From positions 1 through 32,026 of the forward strand of contig JAJVHW010000038.1 in assembly GCA_022072415.1 (NCBI GenBank): a stretch of 32,026 nucleotides of DNA, written 5' to 3'. Shown piece after piece: positions 1-6,670 of this stretch (positions within the stretch are counted from its first letter, which is position 1; each line of letters starts with the position of its first letter). The notes under the pieces are model-generated. The model ran no database searches. It was not told the DNA's origin and worked only from the letters and a program-made list of their open reading frames with translations. This stretch comes from Planctomycetota bacterium. Lineage in GTDB: Bacteria > Planctomycetota > JAJSAM01 > JAJVHW01. A program made the position numbers and the translations under genes.

Positions 1-333
1 GCATCGAGTTCGGCCGACGACAGCGGCCTCGCCGCGCGGGCCCACGAGGAGGCGGCGCGCCTGCTCCGGCGGAAGGGCGAGTCCGCGGAGGCCGCCGCGG
101 AGGCGCACGCGGCGACGCTCGCCGATCCGGCGCTGCCCGGGCCGTGGATCGCGCTCGCGAAGGACGCGGAGCACCGCACCGGCGACCTCGAACTGGCGCT
201 CGCATGCGCGCGCCGCGCGGAGCGGGCTCTCTTCCTGCGAGGTCGCGGCGCTGCGCAACGAAGGGACCTCGCGGACCGGATCGTACGGCTCGAGGCGAAG
301 ATCCGGACGGGGGGACGGTCAGAGCCAGCCTGA
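1..333 (+). CDS. C-terminal end of an alpha-helical, TPR-like protein (partial)
   Basis: The reading frame is open from the first base to a TGA at 331-333, giving about 110 residues of a gene that begins outside the window. The translation is Ala/Arg/Glu-rich and helical. Its spacing of small and large residues (AHEEAARLLRRKGE, then PWIALAKDAEHRTGDLELAL) resembles tetratricopeptide-type helical pairs, followed by a short basic tail. No catalytic motif is visible and the function is unknown. The gene is convergent with the methyltransferase on the other strand, and the two coding ends overlap by 15 bases. The TPR assignment is by eye only. Reading-frame reality is supported by the plausible helical composition and the absence of stops. 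Confidence 0.55.
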   Translation, partial: ASSSADDSGLAARAHEEAARLLRRKGESAEAAAEAHAATLADPALPGPWIALAKDAEHRTGDLELALACARRAERALFLRGRGAAQRRDLADRIVRLEAKIRTGGRSEPA

Positions 334-1365
334 CGCGATGCCCTTCGCGGCGAGGATCTCGTCCGGCGCGTCCACGAGTTCGATCCCCGGAGCCCCGCGC
401 GGCGACGCGGTGACCAGCACGCCCCAGATGCGCGTCCATCCCCTCGCGCGCAGCGAGTCCCGCCACGCCGCGAAGCCGGGCGCGTCCTCGAACGTCGCGA
501 TCCGCTGGTCGAGCGTCCGCCAGTCGGCGAGCAGCACGCGCACGCAGTGCCGCGGGAAGGCGTCGCGGACCATCTCCGCCACCACCGCACCCTCGTCGCC
601 GCCCGGAGACCACGTGAACATCGTGAACCGTCCGCCGTCGCGGAGGCGCGCCGGCGCGCCGTCGAGGATCTTCCGCACGACGTCGAGCCCGTCCGGGCCG
701 CCGTGCGAGTGGAGGAACCACGTCGCTCCCGGAGGGACCGGCTCGAAGGGCGGGTTCACGACGATCAGGTCGAATCGATCGACGGCCGCGAGCGGCTCGT
801 AGAGCGACCCGAGCCGCGTCTCGAGCGGCACCGCGCCCGGGTTGAGCGCCGCATTGAACGCCGCGAACGACAGGGCGCGCGGGCTCACGTCCACGCCGAC
901 CACGCGCGCGGCGGTGTCGGTCGCGAAGATCGCCTGCACGCCCGACCCGAGGCAGAGTTCGAGTACGTGGTCCCCGGGCCGCACGCCGAGGTTCCGCACG
1001 AGGAGCGCCTGTTCGTACATCAGCGAGAAGACCTGGTCCTCGCCCTCGTGGGTGAGGAGGTCCGTCGCGATCATCGCGCCGTCGAGGGGGAACACGCGGA
1101 CCGACGGCCGCCAGGCGCCGACGAGGCTCCGGCAGAGACCTGCGCCGCCGAGGAGCGCGAGCCGCGCCTCCGAGAGCGCGCCGCGCGGCGCCGTCGGCCG
1201 CCCTGCGAGGAAGAACTCCGCGAACCGGTCCGGTTCCCCGGCATGGACGGCGGCCAGCGCCGCCTTCACCTCGGCCGCGTGCGCGGCGTCGCGGACGGCG
1301 GGCGGCGGCAGCGACGACGCGGCGGAGCCGCGGATCGTCCGGCGCAGGAGGTTCCGCAGGCCCAT
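319..1365 (-). CDS. Class I SAM-dependent methyltransferase (HemK/RsmC-like, NPPF motif)
   Basis: The protein has 348 residues. A roughly 95-residue N-terminal region of unknown type is followed by a Rossmann methyltransferase domain. The SAM-binding motif I VLELCLGSG lies at about 134-142, the acidic motif II VVGVDVSPRA at about 155-164, and motif IV VVNPPF at about 202-207. The (N/D)PP(Y/F) motif is typical of enzymes that methylate planar amide or exocyclic amino nitrogens, such as PrmC/HemK glutamine methyltransferases and RsmC/RlmG guanine methyltransferases. The substrate cannot be told from sequence. The ATG at 1363-1365 has no strong Shine-Dalgarno sequence, but a TACCCT element (minus strand, 1372-1377) lies only 6 bases upstream. 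The transcript could therefore be almost leaderless. The gene is divergent from the MaoC-like gene. Confidence 0.85.
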   Translation of the reverse strand: MGLRNLLRRTIRGSAASSLPPPAVRDAAHAAEVKAALAAVHAGEPDRFAEFFLAGRPTAPRGALSEARLALLGGAGLCRSLVGAWRPSVRVFPLDGAMIATDLLTHEGEDQVFSLMYEQALLVRNLGVRPGDHVLELCLGSGVQAIFATDTAARVVGVDVSPRALSFAAFNAALNPGAVPLETRLGSLYEPLAAVDRFDLIVVNPPFEPVPPGATWFLHSHGGPDGLDVVRKILDGAPARLRDGGRFTMFTWSPGGDEGAVVAEMVRDAFPRHCVRVLLADWRTLDQRIATFEDAPGFAAWRDSLRARGWTRIWGVLVTASPRGAPGIELVDAPDEILAAKGIASGWL

Positions 1366-1471
1366 GCCGGAAGGGTAGCCGCGGCCACGCGGATTCCCGC
1401 GGAGGCCGCGGCGCGCCGTCCTACCTTCGGCCGTGATCCCGCGGCGTCCTGCGGGAGGCGCGGAGGACGAG

Positions 1472-1933
1472 ATGGCCTACGTCATGAGAGGGCTCCACTG
1501 GGACGACTTCGAGCCGGGGCGGGAGTTCCATTCCGCCGCTCGCACGGTCACCGAGGCCGACGTCGTCGCGTTCGCCGGGGTGTCCGGCGACTTCAACCCG
1601 CTCCACACCGACCAGACGTTCGCGGAGAAGACCGCGGCGGGGCAGCGCATCGCGCACGGCATGCTCTCGATGGCCGTCGCCACCGGCCTCGCGAGCCAGC
1701 TCGGCATCTTCGAGGGGACGACGGTCGCCCTGGTGAGCCAGTCGATCCAGTACCGCGGCATGGTGAAGTTCGGCGACACGATCCGGATCGTGATGAAGGT
1801 GAAGGAGCGCCGGGAGTGGCGGAAGCCGACGGCGGGGACGGTGGTCTTCGACGTCCCGATCCTGAACCAGCGCGGCGAGCCGGTCGTGACGAGCGAGTGG
1901 ACGCTGCTCATGGCGCGGAAACCGCAGGCGTGA
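1472..1933 (+). CDS. MaoC-like hotdog-fold (R)-enoyl-CoA hydratase/dehydratase
   Basis: The protein has 153 residues and is a single hotdog domain. The hydratase-2 signature is present: SGDFNPLHTD at about residues 39-48, where the family's catalytic Asp and His sit, followed by IAHGMLSMAVATGL, the conserved glycine-rich helix. Members hydrate trans-2-enoyl-CoA to (R)-3-hydroxyacyl-CoA or do related dehydrations. The exact substrate is not predictable. The ATG at 1472 is preferred over an in-frame GTG at 1433, because GGAGG (1462-1466) sits five bases upstream of it and the extra N-terminal residues of the longer form look non-conserved. It is followed by a metallo-beta-lactamase-fold gene with a four-base GTGA overlap, suggesting co-translation. 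Confidence 0.85.
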   Translation: MAYVMRGLHWDDFEPGREFHSAARTVTEADVVAFAGVSGDFNPLHTDQTFAEKTAAGQRIAHGMLSMAVATGLASQLGIFEGTTVALVSQSIQYRGMVKFGDTIRIVMKVKERREWRKPTAGTVVFDVPILNQRGEPVVTSEWTLLMARKPQA

Positions 1934-2601
1934 GCGGCGCCGGCGGCGGGTTCTTCACGCTCGGGCACGGCACCGTGCTTCTGGACGGGGCGCCGCGCGT
2001 CTGCGTCGATCCGTGGCGCTGGGACGATCCGCCGTGCGACGCGGCGCTCGTGACCCACGGACACCCGGACCACGGGTCGATCGCCGATCTCGCGGCGGCG
2101 GCGGGGGAGCGCGGGATCGTGGCCGCGCCGCGCTGCGAGGAGGCGCGCCTCCGCCCGGCGTTCGGCGCGCGGCTCCGGGTCCTCGCGGAGGGCGACGACG
2201 TCGAACTGCTCCCCGGCCTCCGCGTCCGGGCGCTGCCGCACGAGGGGCCGGTGCGCGCGCGCGGGTTCCATCCGCGGGGCGAGGGGCTCGCCTACCTCGT
2301 CGGTCACGGCGGCGCGCGCTTCCTCTTCCTCGGCGACTCCGCGGCGCTCCCGGAGCACTGCGGGCTGTCGCCCGACGTCGCGTTCTTCGCGGCGGGGGAC
2401 TTCACCGTGATGTCCCCCTCGGAGGCCGCGCGCGCCGCCGCGGAGGTGGCGCCGCGCCTCGCCGTGCCCGTCCACTGGGGCGACACGTCCGGCCGCTTCG
2501 CGAACGCGAAGACGTTCTGCGGACTCTGCATGTCCGCGGGGATCGCCTCGACGCCCGCCCGCGGACGCCCGAAGCGAACCGGCTCCCCGGCGCGGGCTTG
2601 A
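1930..2601 (+). CDS. Metallo-beta-lactamase-fold hydrolase (UlaG/UPF0173-like)
   Basis: The protein has 223 residues and is a metallo-beta-lactamase fold. The metal-binding motif THGHPDHGS lies at about 42-50, where H43, H45, D47 and H48 match HxHxDH. Downstream LFLGDSA and VPVHWGDTSG probably supply the bridging Asp and last His ligands. Spacing and small size resemble the UlaG/UPF0173 (L-ascorbate-6-phosphate lactonase-like) branch rather than beta-lactamases or glyoxalase II. The substrate is unknown. The start is the GTG at 1930, whose GTGA overlaps the MaoC-like stop codon. The same frame stays open far upstream, but only opposite the methyltransferase and through the MaoC gene. A weak Shine-Dalgarno sequence fits translational coupling. 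No signal peptide is seen. Confidence 0.8.
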   Translation: MSGAGGGFFTLGHGTVLLDGAPRVCVDPWRWDDPPCDAALVTHGHPDHGSIADLAAAAGERGIVAAPRCEEARLRPAFGARLRVLAEGDDVELLPGLRVRALPHEGPVRARGFHPRGEGLAYLVGHGGARFLFLGDSAALPEHCGLSPDVAFFAAGDFTVMSPSEAARAAAEVAPRLAVPVHWGDTSGRFANAKTFCGLCMSAGIASTPARGRPKRTGSPARA

Positions 2602-2625
2602 TCGACGCCCTCGCGCGCGCGGGGC

Positions 2626-2631
2626 TACACT
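2626..2631 (+). promoter_or_regulatory. Possible -10 element (TACACT) upstream of the CBS gene
   Basis: TACACT lies 23 bases upstream of the ATG at 2655 in a GC-rich spacer, so a transcript would carry a short leader holding GGAGG. No convincing -35 box at 16-18 bases is seen. The layout closely resembles that upstream of purM (TAGCTT, 22 bases before the start). Confidence 0.3.
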
Positions 2632-2654
2632 CCCCGTTCCACCGGAGGACCCGC

Positions 2655-3077
2655 ATGCTCGTCGAAGCCATCATGCACCGCGACGTCGCCGTCGTCGGCC
2701 GCGACCACACGGCGCTCAAGGTCGCCCGCGTCATGGCGGAGTCGCACTCCGGCAGCGTGGTCGTCGTGGACGAGCGGCGGCGCCCGATCGGGATCGTGAC
2801 CGACCGCGATCTGGTCGTGCGCGTCTTCGCGGCCGGGAAGGACGCGGACGCGGTCTGCGTGGACGAGTTCATGTCCACGCCCGTCCACGCCGTGGACGGG
2901 GACGCCCTCGTCTTCGACGTGCTCCGCGCGATGGCGCGGCACAAGGTCCACCGCATGCCCGTGATCGGCGGGGACGCGTCGCTCCAGGGCATCGTGAACG
3001 TGTCGGACGCGCTGCTCGTCCTCACGACGGAGCTCGCGAACATCGCGGAGGTGATGGGGCGGCCGCGGGTGCAGTAG
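2655..3077 (+). CDS. Tandem CBS-domain protein
   Basis: The protein has 140 residues made almost entirely of two CBS domains, at about 4-65 and 70-130. Both carry the pattern of a hydrophobic strand followed by G-I-V-T/N-x-x-D: GIVTDRDLV in the first and GIVNVSDALL in the second. Paired CBS domains (a Bateman module) usually bind adenosine nucleotides and regulate a partner. Here no catalytic domain is attached, so the role is unknown. The start is ATG 2655 with GGAGG at 2644-2648. A TACACT element at 2626-2631 could serve as a -10 box 23 bases upstream of the start. The gene ends before a strong hairpin shared with convergent uvrA. Confidence 0.85.
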   Translation: MLVEAIMHRDVAVVGRDHTALKVARVMAESHSGSVVVVDERRRPIGIVTDRDLVVRVFAAGKDADAVCVDEFMSTPVHAVDGDALVFDVLRAMARHKVHRMPVIGGDASLQGIVNVSDALLVLTTELANIAEVMGRPRVQ

Positions 3078-3097
3078 CGATCGCGCCACTCGGGGAT

Positions 3098-3122
3098 ACG
3101 GCGGTGCGCGGCGCACCGCCGT
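3098..3122. terminator. Perfect 11-bp hairpin between convergent genes
   Basis: Positions 3098-3108 and 3112-3122 are exact reverse complements with a 3-base loop (3109-3111). The hairpin sits between the stop of the CBS gene (3077) and the end of uvrA (3190), where a bidirectional terminator is expected. There is no T-run on either side, so it is not a classical intrinsic terminator. It could act as a factor-assisted terminator or a 3'-end stabiliser. Confidence 0.5.
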
Positions 3123-3189
3123 CCACCCCGGCGGCGCGGGTGGTGTCATCGCCGGATCGCGGGCGGGCGGCCCGCAGCAGCCTGCGCCG

Positions 3190-6039
3190 CTACCGCGCGA
3201 GGTGCGTCTTCAGCGCCGCGCCCGTGTGGGACCCCGCGGTCTTCGAGACCGCCTCCGGCGTGCCGCACGCGACGATGCGCCCGCCGCCGGCGCCGCCCTC
3301 GGGGCCGAGGTCGATCACGTGGTCCGCCGCGGCGATCACGTCCAGGTGGTGTTCGATCACGAGCACCGTGTTCCCCTGGTCCGCGAGCTCCTGCAGCACT
3401 TCGAGGAGCCGCCGCACGTCCTCGAAGTGGAGTCCCGTCGTCGGCTCGTCGAGCACGTAGAGCGTGCGCCCCGTCGCGCGCCGCGCGAGCTCCGTCGCCA
3501 GCTTCACGCGCTGCGCCTCGCCGCCGGAAAGCGTCGTCGCGGACTGGCCGAGTTCGAGGTACCCGAGCCCGACGCGCCGGAGCACCTCGAGCGGTCCCGC
3601 GACGTGCCGGTGCGCCTGGAAGAGCTGTGCCGCGTCGTCCACGTTGGTGCGGAGCACGTCGGAGATCGACTTCCCGCGGTAGAGGATCTCCCGCGTCGCC
3701 GCGTTGAACCGCGTGCCCTTGCACGTCTCGCACGGGACGTAGACGTCGGGGAGGAAGTGCATCTCCACGACCTTCATCCCCGCGCCCTCGCACTCCTCGC
3801 AGCGCCCGCCCTTCACGTTGAACGAGAACCGCCCCGGCCCGTAGCCGCGGGCCTTCGCCTCGGGGAGCTCCGCGAACGCGTTCCGGATCGGATCGAAGAC
3901 GCCGGTGTACGTCGCCGGGTTGCTCCGCGGGGTGCGGCCGATCGGCGACTGGTCGATCTCCACGACCTTGTCGAGATGCTCGAGTCCGCGGATCCGGCGG
4001 TGCTTCGCCGGCTCGGCCTCGGCGCCGTGGAGCGCCTTCGCGGCGGCGGGGAGGAGGATGCCGTCCACGAGCGTGCTCTTCCCGGCGCCGGACACTCCGG
4101 TCACCGCGACGAACATCCCGAGCGGGATCTCGGCATCGACGTCGCGGAGGTTGTGCGCCGCAGCGCCCTCGATGCGGATCGACTTCCCGGTCCCCCCGCG
4201 CCGCGCGGAGCGGCGGGGGAGCGTCCGGCGTCCGGCGAGATACGCTCCGGTGAGGGACGCCTCGCTGTCCCGGACCTCCGCAGGCGTCCCCTCCGCGACC
4301 ACGCGCCCTCCGTGCACGCCGGCGCCCGGGCCGAAGTCCACGACGTGGTCCGCGGCCTCGATCGTGTCCGAGTCGTGCTCGACCACGAGGAGCGTGTTCC
4401 CGAGGTCGCGGAGACGCATCAGCGAACGGAGGAGGCGGCGGTGATCCCGCGCGTGCAGCCCGATCGAGGGCTCGTCGAGCACGTAGACGACCCCTGTCAG
4501 CTCGCTTCCGATCTGCGACGCGAGGCGGATCCGCTGCGCCTCGCCGCCCGAGAGCGTGGCCGCGCTCCGGTCGAGCGTGAGGTAGCCGAGCCCGACGTCG
4601 GAGAGGAAGCGGAGGCGCGCGCGGATCTCGCGGAGGACCTCGCCCGCGACCTTCGCGCGGCCGCCCTCGAAGGGGATCGCGTCGAAGTGGGCGAGCGCGG
4701 CGTCCACGGGGAGCTCCGTGGTCTCCGCGATCGTCCTCCCGCCGATCCGCACCGAGAGCGACTCGCGCCGGAGCCGCCGCCCGCCGCAGTCCGGGCACGC
4801 GCTCTCGGTCATCCACCGCTGGAGGTCCTTCCGCACCGACTCGCTCTGCGACTCGCGCCACTTCCGCTCGGTGCGGGCGACGAGCCCCTCCCACTTCGTC
4901 TTCCAGTCCATCGTCCAGCGCTTCCCGCCCATGCGGACGAGGAGCTCCCGGTCGCCCGCGCCCTCGAGGACGAGCTTCTTCTTCGCCGCCGCGAGCTTCG
5001 ACCAGGGGACGTCGAGCGGCACGGCGAGCTGCTCGAGGATCGAGCGCGTGGAGTCCGCGTTCATGCCGGTGGCGCCGGGCCGGAGGCGCGACGCCCAGGG
5101 AAGGACGGCGCCGCCCTCGAGCGTGAGCGACGGGTCGGGGATCATCTTCGCCACGTCGGCAACGAGCTTCCGCCCGAGGCCGTCGCATCCCTTGCACGCG
5201 CCCTGAGGGCTGTTCCACGAGAAGAGCTGCGGCGTCATGTCGGGGAACGCGGTCCCGCACTTCGCGCAGACGCGCCGGTCGCTGTACGCGCGCTCCGAGC
5301 CGTCGTCGAGGAACGCCGCGCGCATGCGGCCGTCGCCCGCGCGGAGCGCCGTCTCCACCGAGTCCGTGAGCCGCTGGCGGTCCGCCTGCCCGGTCACGAG
5401 CCGGTCCACGACGGCCTCGACGGTGTGCTTCTTCTTCGCCTCGAGCGACGTCACGTCGTCGAGCGTCGTCTGCACGCCGTCCACGCGCACGCGGACGAAC
5501 CCCTGCTTCCGCGCGGCGTCGAGCACGTCCCGGTGCTCGCCCTTCCGGTTCTCGACGAGCGGTGCGAGCAGGATCACCTTCCGGCCCGCGGGCTCGCGCA
5601 GGAGCTCCTCGACGACCGCCTCCGCCGACCCCGCGCCGACCGGGCCGCCGCAGCTCGGGCACGAAGGCTCGCCGAGCCGCGCGAAGAGGACGCGCAGGTA
5701 GTCGTGGACCTCGGTGACGGTGCCCACGGTGGACCGGGGGTTCCGCGACGCGGTCTTCTGCTCGATGGCGATGGTGGGCGCCAGCCCGCGGATCGCGTCG
5801 AACTGCGGACGGGGGAGCTGCCCGAGGAACTGCCGCGCGTACGCCGAGAGCGACTCGACGTAGCGGCGCTGCCCCTCGGCGAAGATCGTGTCGAACGCGA
5901 GGGACGTCTTCCCGCTCCCGGAGACGCCGGAGAACACGGTGAACGCGTTCTTCGGGATCGACACGGAGACGTTCCGGAGGTTGTGCTCGCGGGCCCCGGT
6001 GACGACGAGGCGGTCGGGCTCTGCGGGGCGTTGGCTCAT
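3190..6039 (-). CDS. uvrA: UvrABC system ATPase subunit UvrA (DNA damage recognition)
   Basis: The protein has 949 residues, close to the usual length of about 940. UvrA dimers find bulky DNA lesions and load UvrB in nucleotide excision repair. Both ABC modules are complete: Walker A GVSGSGKTSLAFDT near residue 38, signature LSGGEAQRIRLASQ and Walker B YVLDEPSIGLH in the first; Walker A GVSGAGKSTLVDG near 648, LSGGEAQRVKLA near 836 and YVLDEPTTGLH in the second. Cys pairs CAKCGTAF and CKGCDGLG mark the first zinc site. CEECEGAG and CETCKGTRFN (about 744-772) mark the second, C-terminal zinc finger needed for damage discrimination. The start is ATG 6039, four bases after the purN stop, at the end of a six-gene minus-strand block. 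No SOS box can be placed in the tiny spacer. Confidence 0.98.
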   Translation of the reverse strand: MSQRPAEPDRLVVTGAREHNLRNVSVSIPKNAFTVFSGVSGSGKTSLAFDTIFAEGQRRYVESLSAYARQFLGQLPRPQFDAIRGLAPTIAIEQKTASRNPRSTVGTVTEVHDYLRVLFARLGEPSCPSCGGPVGAGSAEAVVEELLREPAGRKVILLAPLVENRKGEHRDVLDAARKQGFVRVRVDGVQTTLDDVTSLEAKKKHTVEAVVDRLVTGQADRQRLTDSVETALRAGDGRMRAAFLDDGSERAYSDRRVCAKCGTAFPDMTPQLFSWNSPQGACKGCDGLGRKLVADVAKMIPDPSLTLEGGAVLPWASRLRPGATGMNADSTRSILEQLAVPLDVPWSKLAAAKKKLVLEGAGDRELLVRMGGKRWTMDWKTKWEGLVARTERKWRESQSESVRKDLQRWMTESACPDCGGRRLRRESLSVRIGGRTIAETTELPVDAALAHFDAIPFEGGRAKVAGEVLREIRARLRFLSDVGLGYLTLDRSAATLSGGEAQRIRLASQIGSELTGVVYVLDEPSIGLHARDHRRLLRSLMRLRDLGNTLLVVEHDSDTIEAADHVVDFGPGAGVHGGRVVAEGTPAEVRDSEASLTGAYLAGRRTLPRRSARRGGTGKSIRIEGAAAHNLRDVDAEIPLGMFVAVTGVSGAGKSTLVDGILLPAAAKALHGAEAEPAKHRRIRGLEHLDKVVEIDQSPIGRTPRSNPATYTGVFDPIRNAFAELPEAKARGYGPGRFSFNVKGGRCEECEGAGMKVVEMHFLPDVYVPCETCKGTRFNAATREILYRGKSISDVLRTNVDDAAQLFQAHRHVAGPLEVLRRVGLGYLELGQSATTLSGGEAQRVKLATELARRATGRTLYVLDEPTTGLHFEDVRRLLEVLQELADQGNTVLVIEHHLDVIAAADHVIDLGPEGGAGGGRIVACGTPEAVSKTAGSHTGAALKTHLAR

Positions 6040-6043
6040 CGTG

Positions 6044-6670
6044 TCACCGGACGGGGAGGACGCGGACGATCCGGCCGTCGATCCGGAGCCGCCCGGCCGC
6101 GAAGAGCGCGACGGCCTCGGGGTACGCCTCGCGTTCGGCGGCCATCACGCGCGCCGCGACGTCGTCCGGCGAGTCGGCGTCGGTCACGGGCACGGCCCGC
6201 TGCACGATGATGGGGCCCGTGTCGTACGTGTCGTCGGCGAAGTGCACGGTGCAGCCGCTCACCTTGGCGCCGGAGGCGACCACCGCCTCGTGGACGCGGT
6301 GCCCGTGCATCCCCTTCCCGCCGAACGCGGGGAGGAGCGCGGGATGGACGTTCATCACGCGGCCGCGCCACCGCTCCGGGATCGTCCAGAGCCGGAGGAA
6401 CCCGGCCATCGCGCAGAGCCCGGCGCCCCGGGCGTCGAGGAACGCGCCGATCTCGCGTCCGTGCCCCGCGGCGTCGAGCGACGCGGCCGGGGAGAGGACG
6501 TCGCACGGCACGCCGAGCCGCTCCGCCCGCGCGATGGCGCCGATCCCCGGTCGCGACGCCCCGAGCCACACGACGTCGGCCGCGAGCGACCCGTCGCGGC
6601 AGCGGAGGACGAGATTCTCGAACGTCGTTCCCGAGCCGGACGCGAGGACTGCGACGCGGAGGCGGCTCAC
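6044..6670 (-). CDS. purN: Phosphoribosylglycinamide formyltransferase 1 (10-formyl-THF dependent)
   Basis: The protein has 208 residues. It transfers the formyl group of 10-formyltetrahydrofolate to GAR, step three of IMP synthesis. The N-terminus VAVLASGSGTTFENL is the phosphate-binding loop. The catalytic residues of the family are present: Asn and His in MNVHPALLP (N107, H109) and Asp in YDTGPII (D150). GGKGMHGHRVHEAV and SGCTVHFADD are also conserved. The start is the GTG at 6668-6670, overlapping the ileS stop in a GTGA, which puts MSRLRVAVLA directly at the N-terminus as in homologues. It lies between ileS and uvrA rather than next to purM, which is about 20 kb away in this window. Confidence 0.95.
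   Translation of the reverse strand: MSRLRVAVLASGSGTTFENLVLRCRDGSLAADVVWLGASRPGIGAIARAERLGVPCDVLSPAASLDAAGHGREIGAFLDARGAGLCAMAGFLRLWTIPERWRGRVMNVHPALLPAFGGKGMHGHRVHEAVVASGAKVSGCTVHFADDTYDTGPIIVQRAVPVTDADSPDDVAARVMAAEREAYPEAVALFAAGRLRIDGRIVRVLPVR

Noticed and set aside
1433-1471. An upstream GTG start for the MaoC-like gene
   Set aside because: It has no ribosome-binding site, while the ATG at 1472 has GGAGG at the right distance. The extra 13 residues look random.
2880-2900. A perfect 9-bp hairpin with 3-base loop inside the CBS gene
   Set aside because: It lies in frame in the conserved second CBS region (encoding PVHAVDG), so the palindrome is explained by coding sequence and codon bias.
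3202-6210. A 1002-codon plus-strand frame opposite uvrA, and a similar 1347-codon frame at 9386-13429 opposite the kinase block
   Set aside because: They are shadows of real genes in very GC-rich DNA. The translations are Arg/Ala/Pro/Glu-rich with no domain, while the opposite strand encodes complete conserved proteins.
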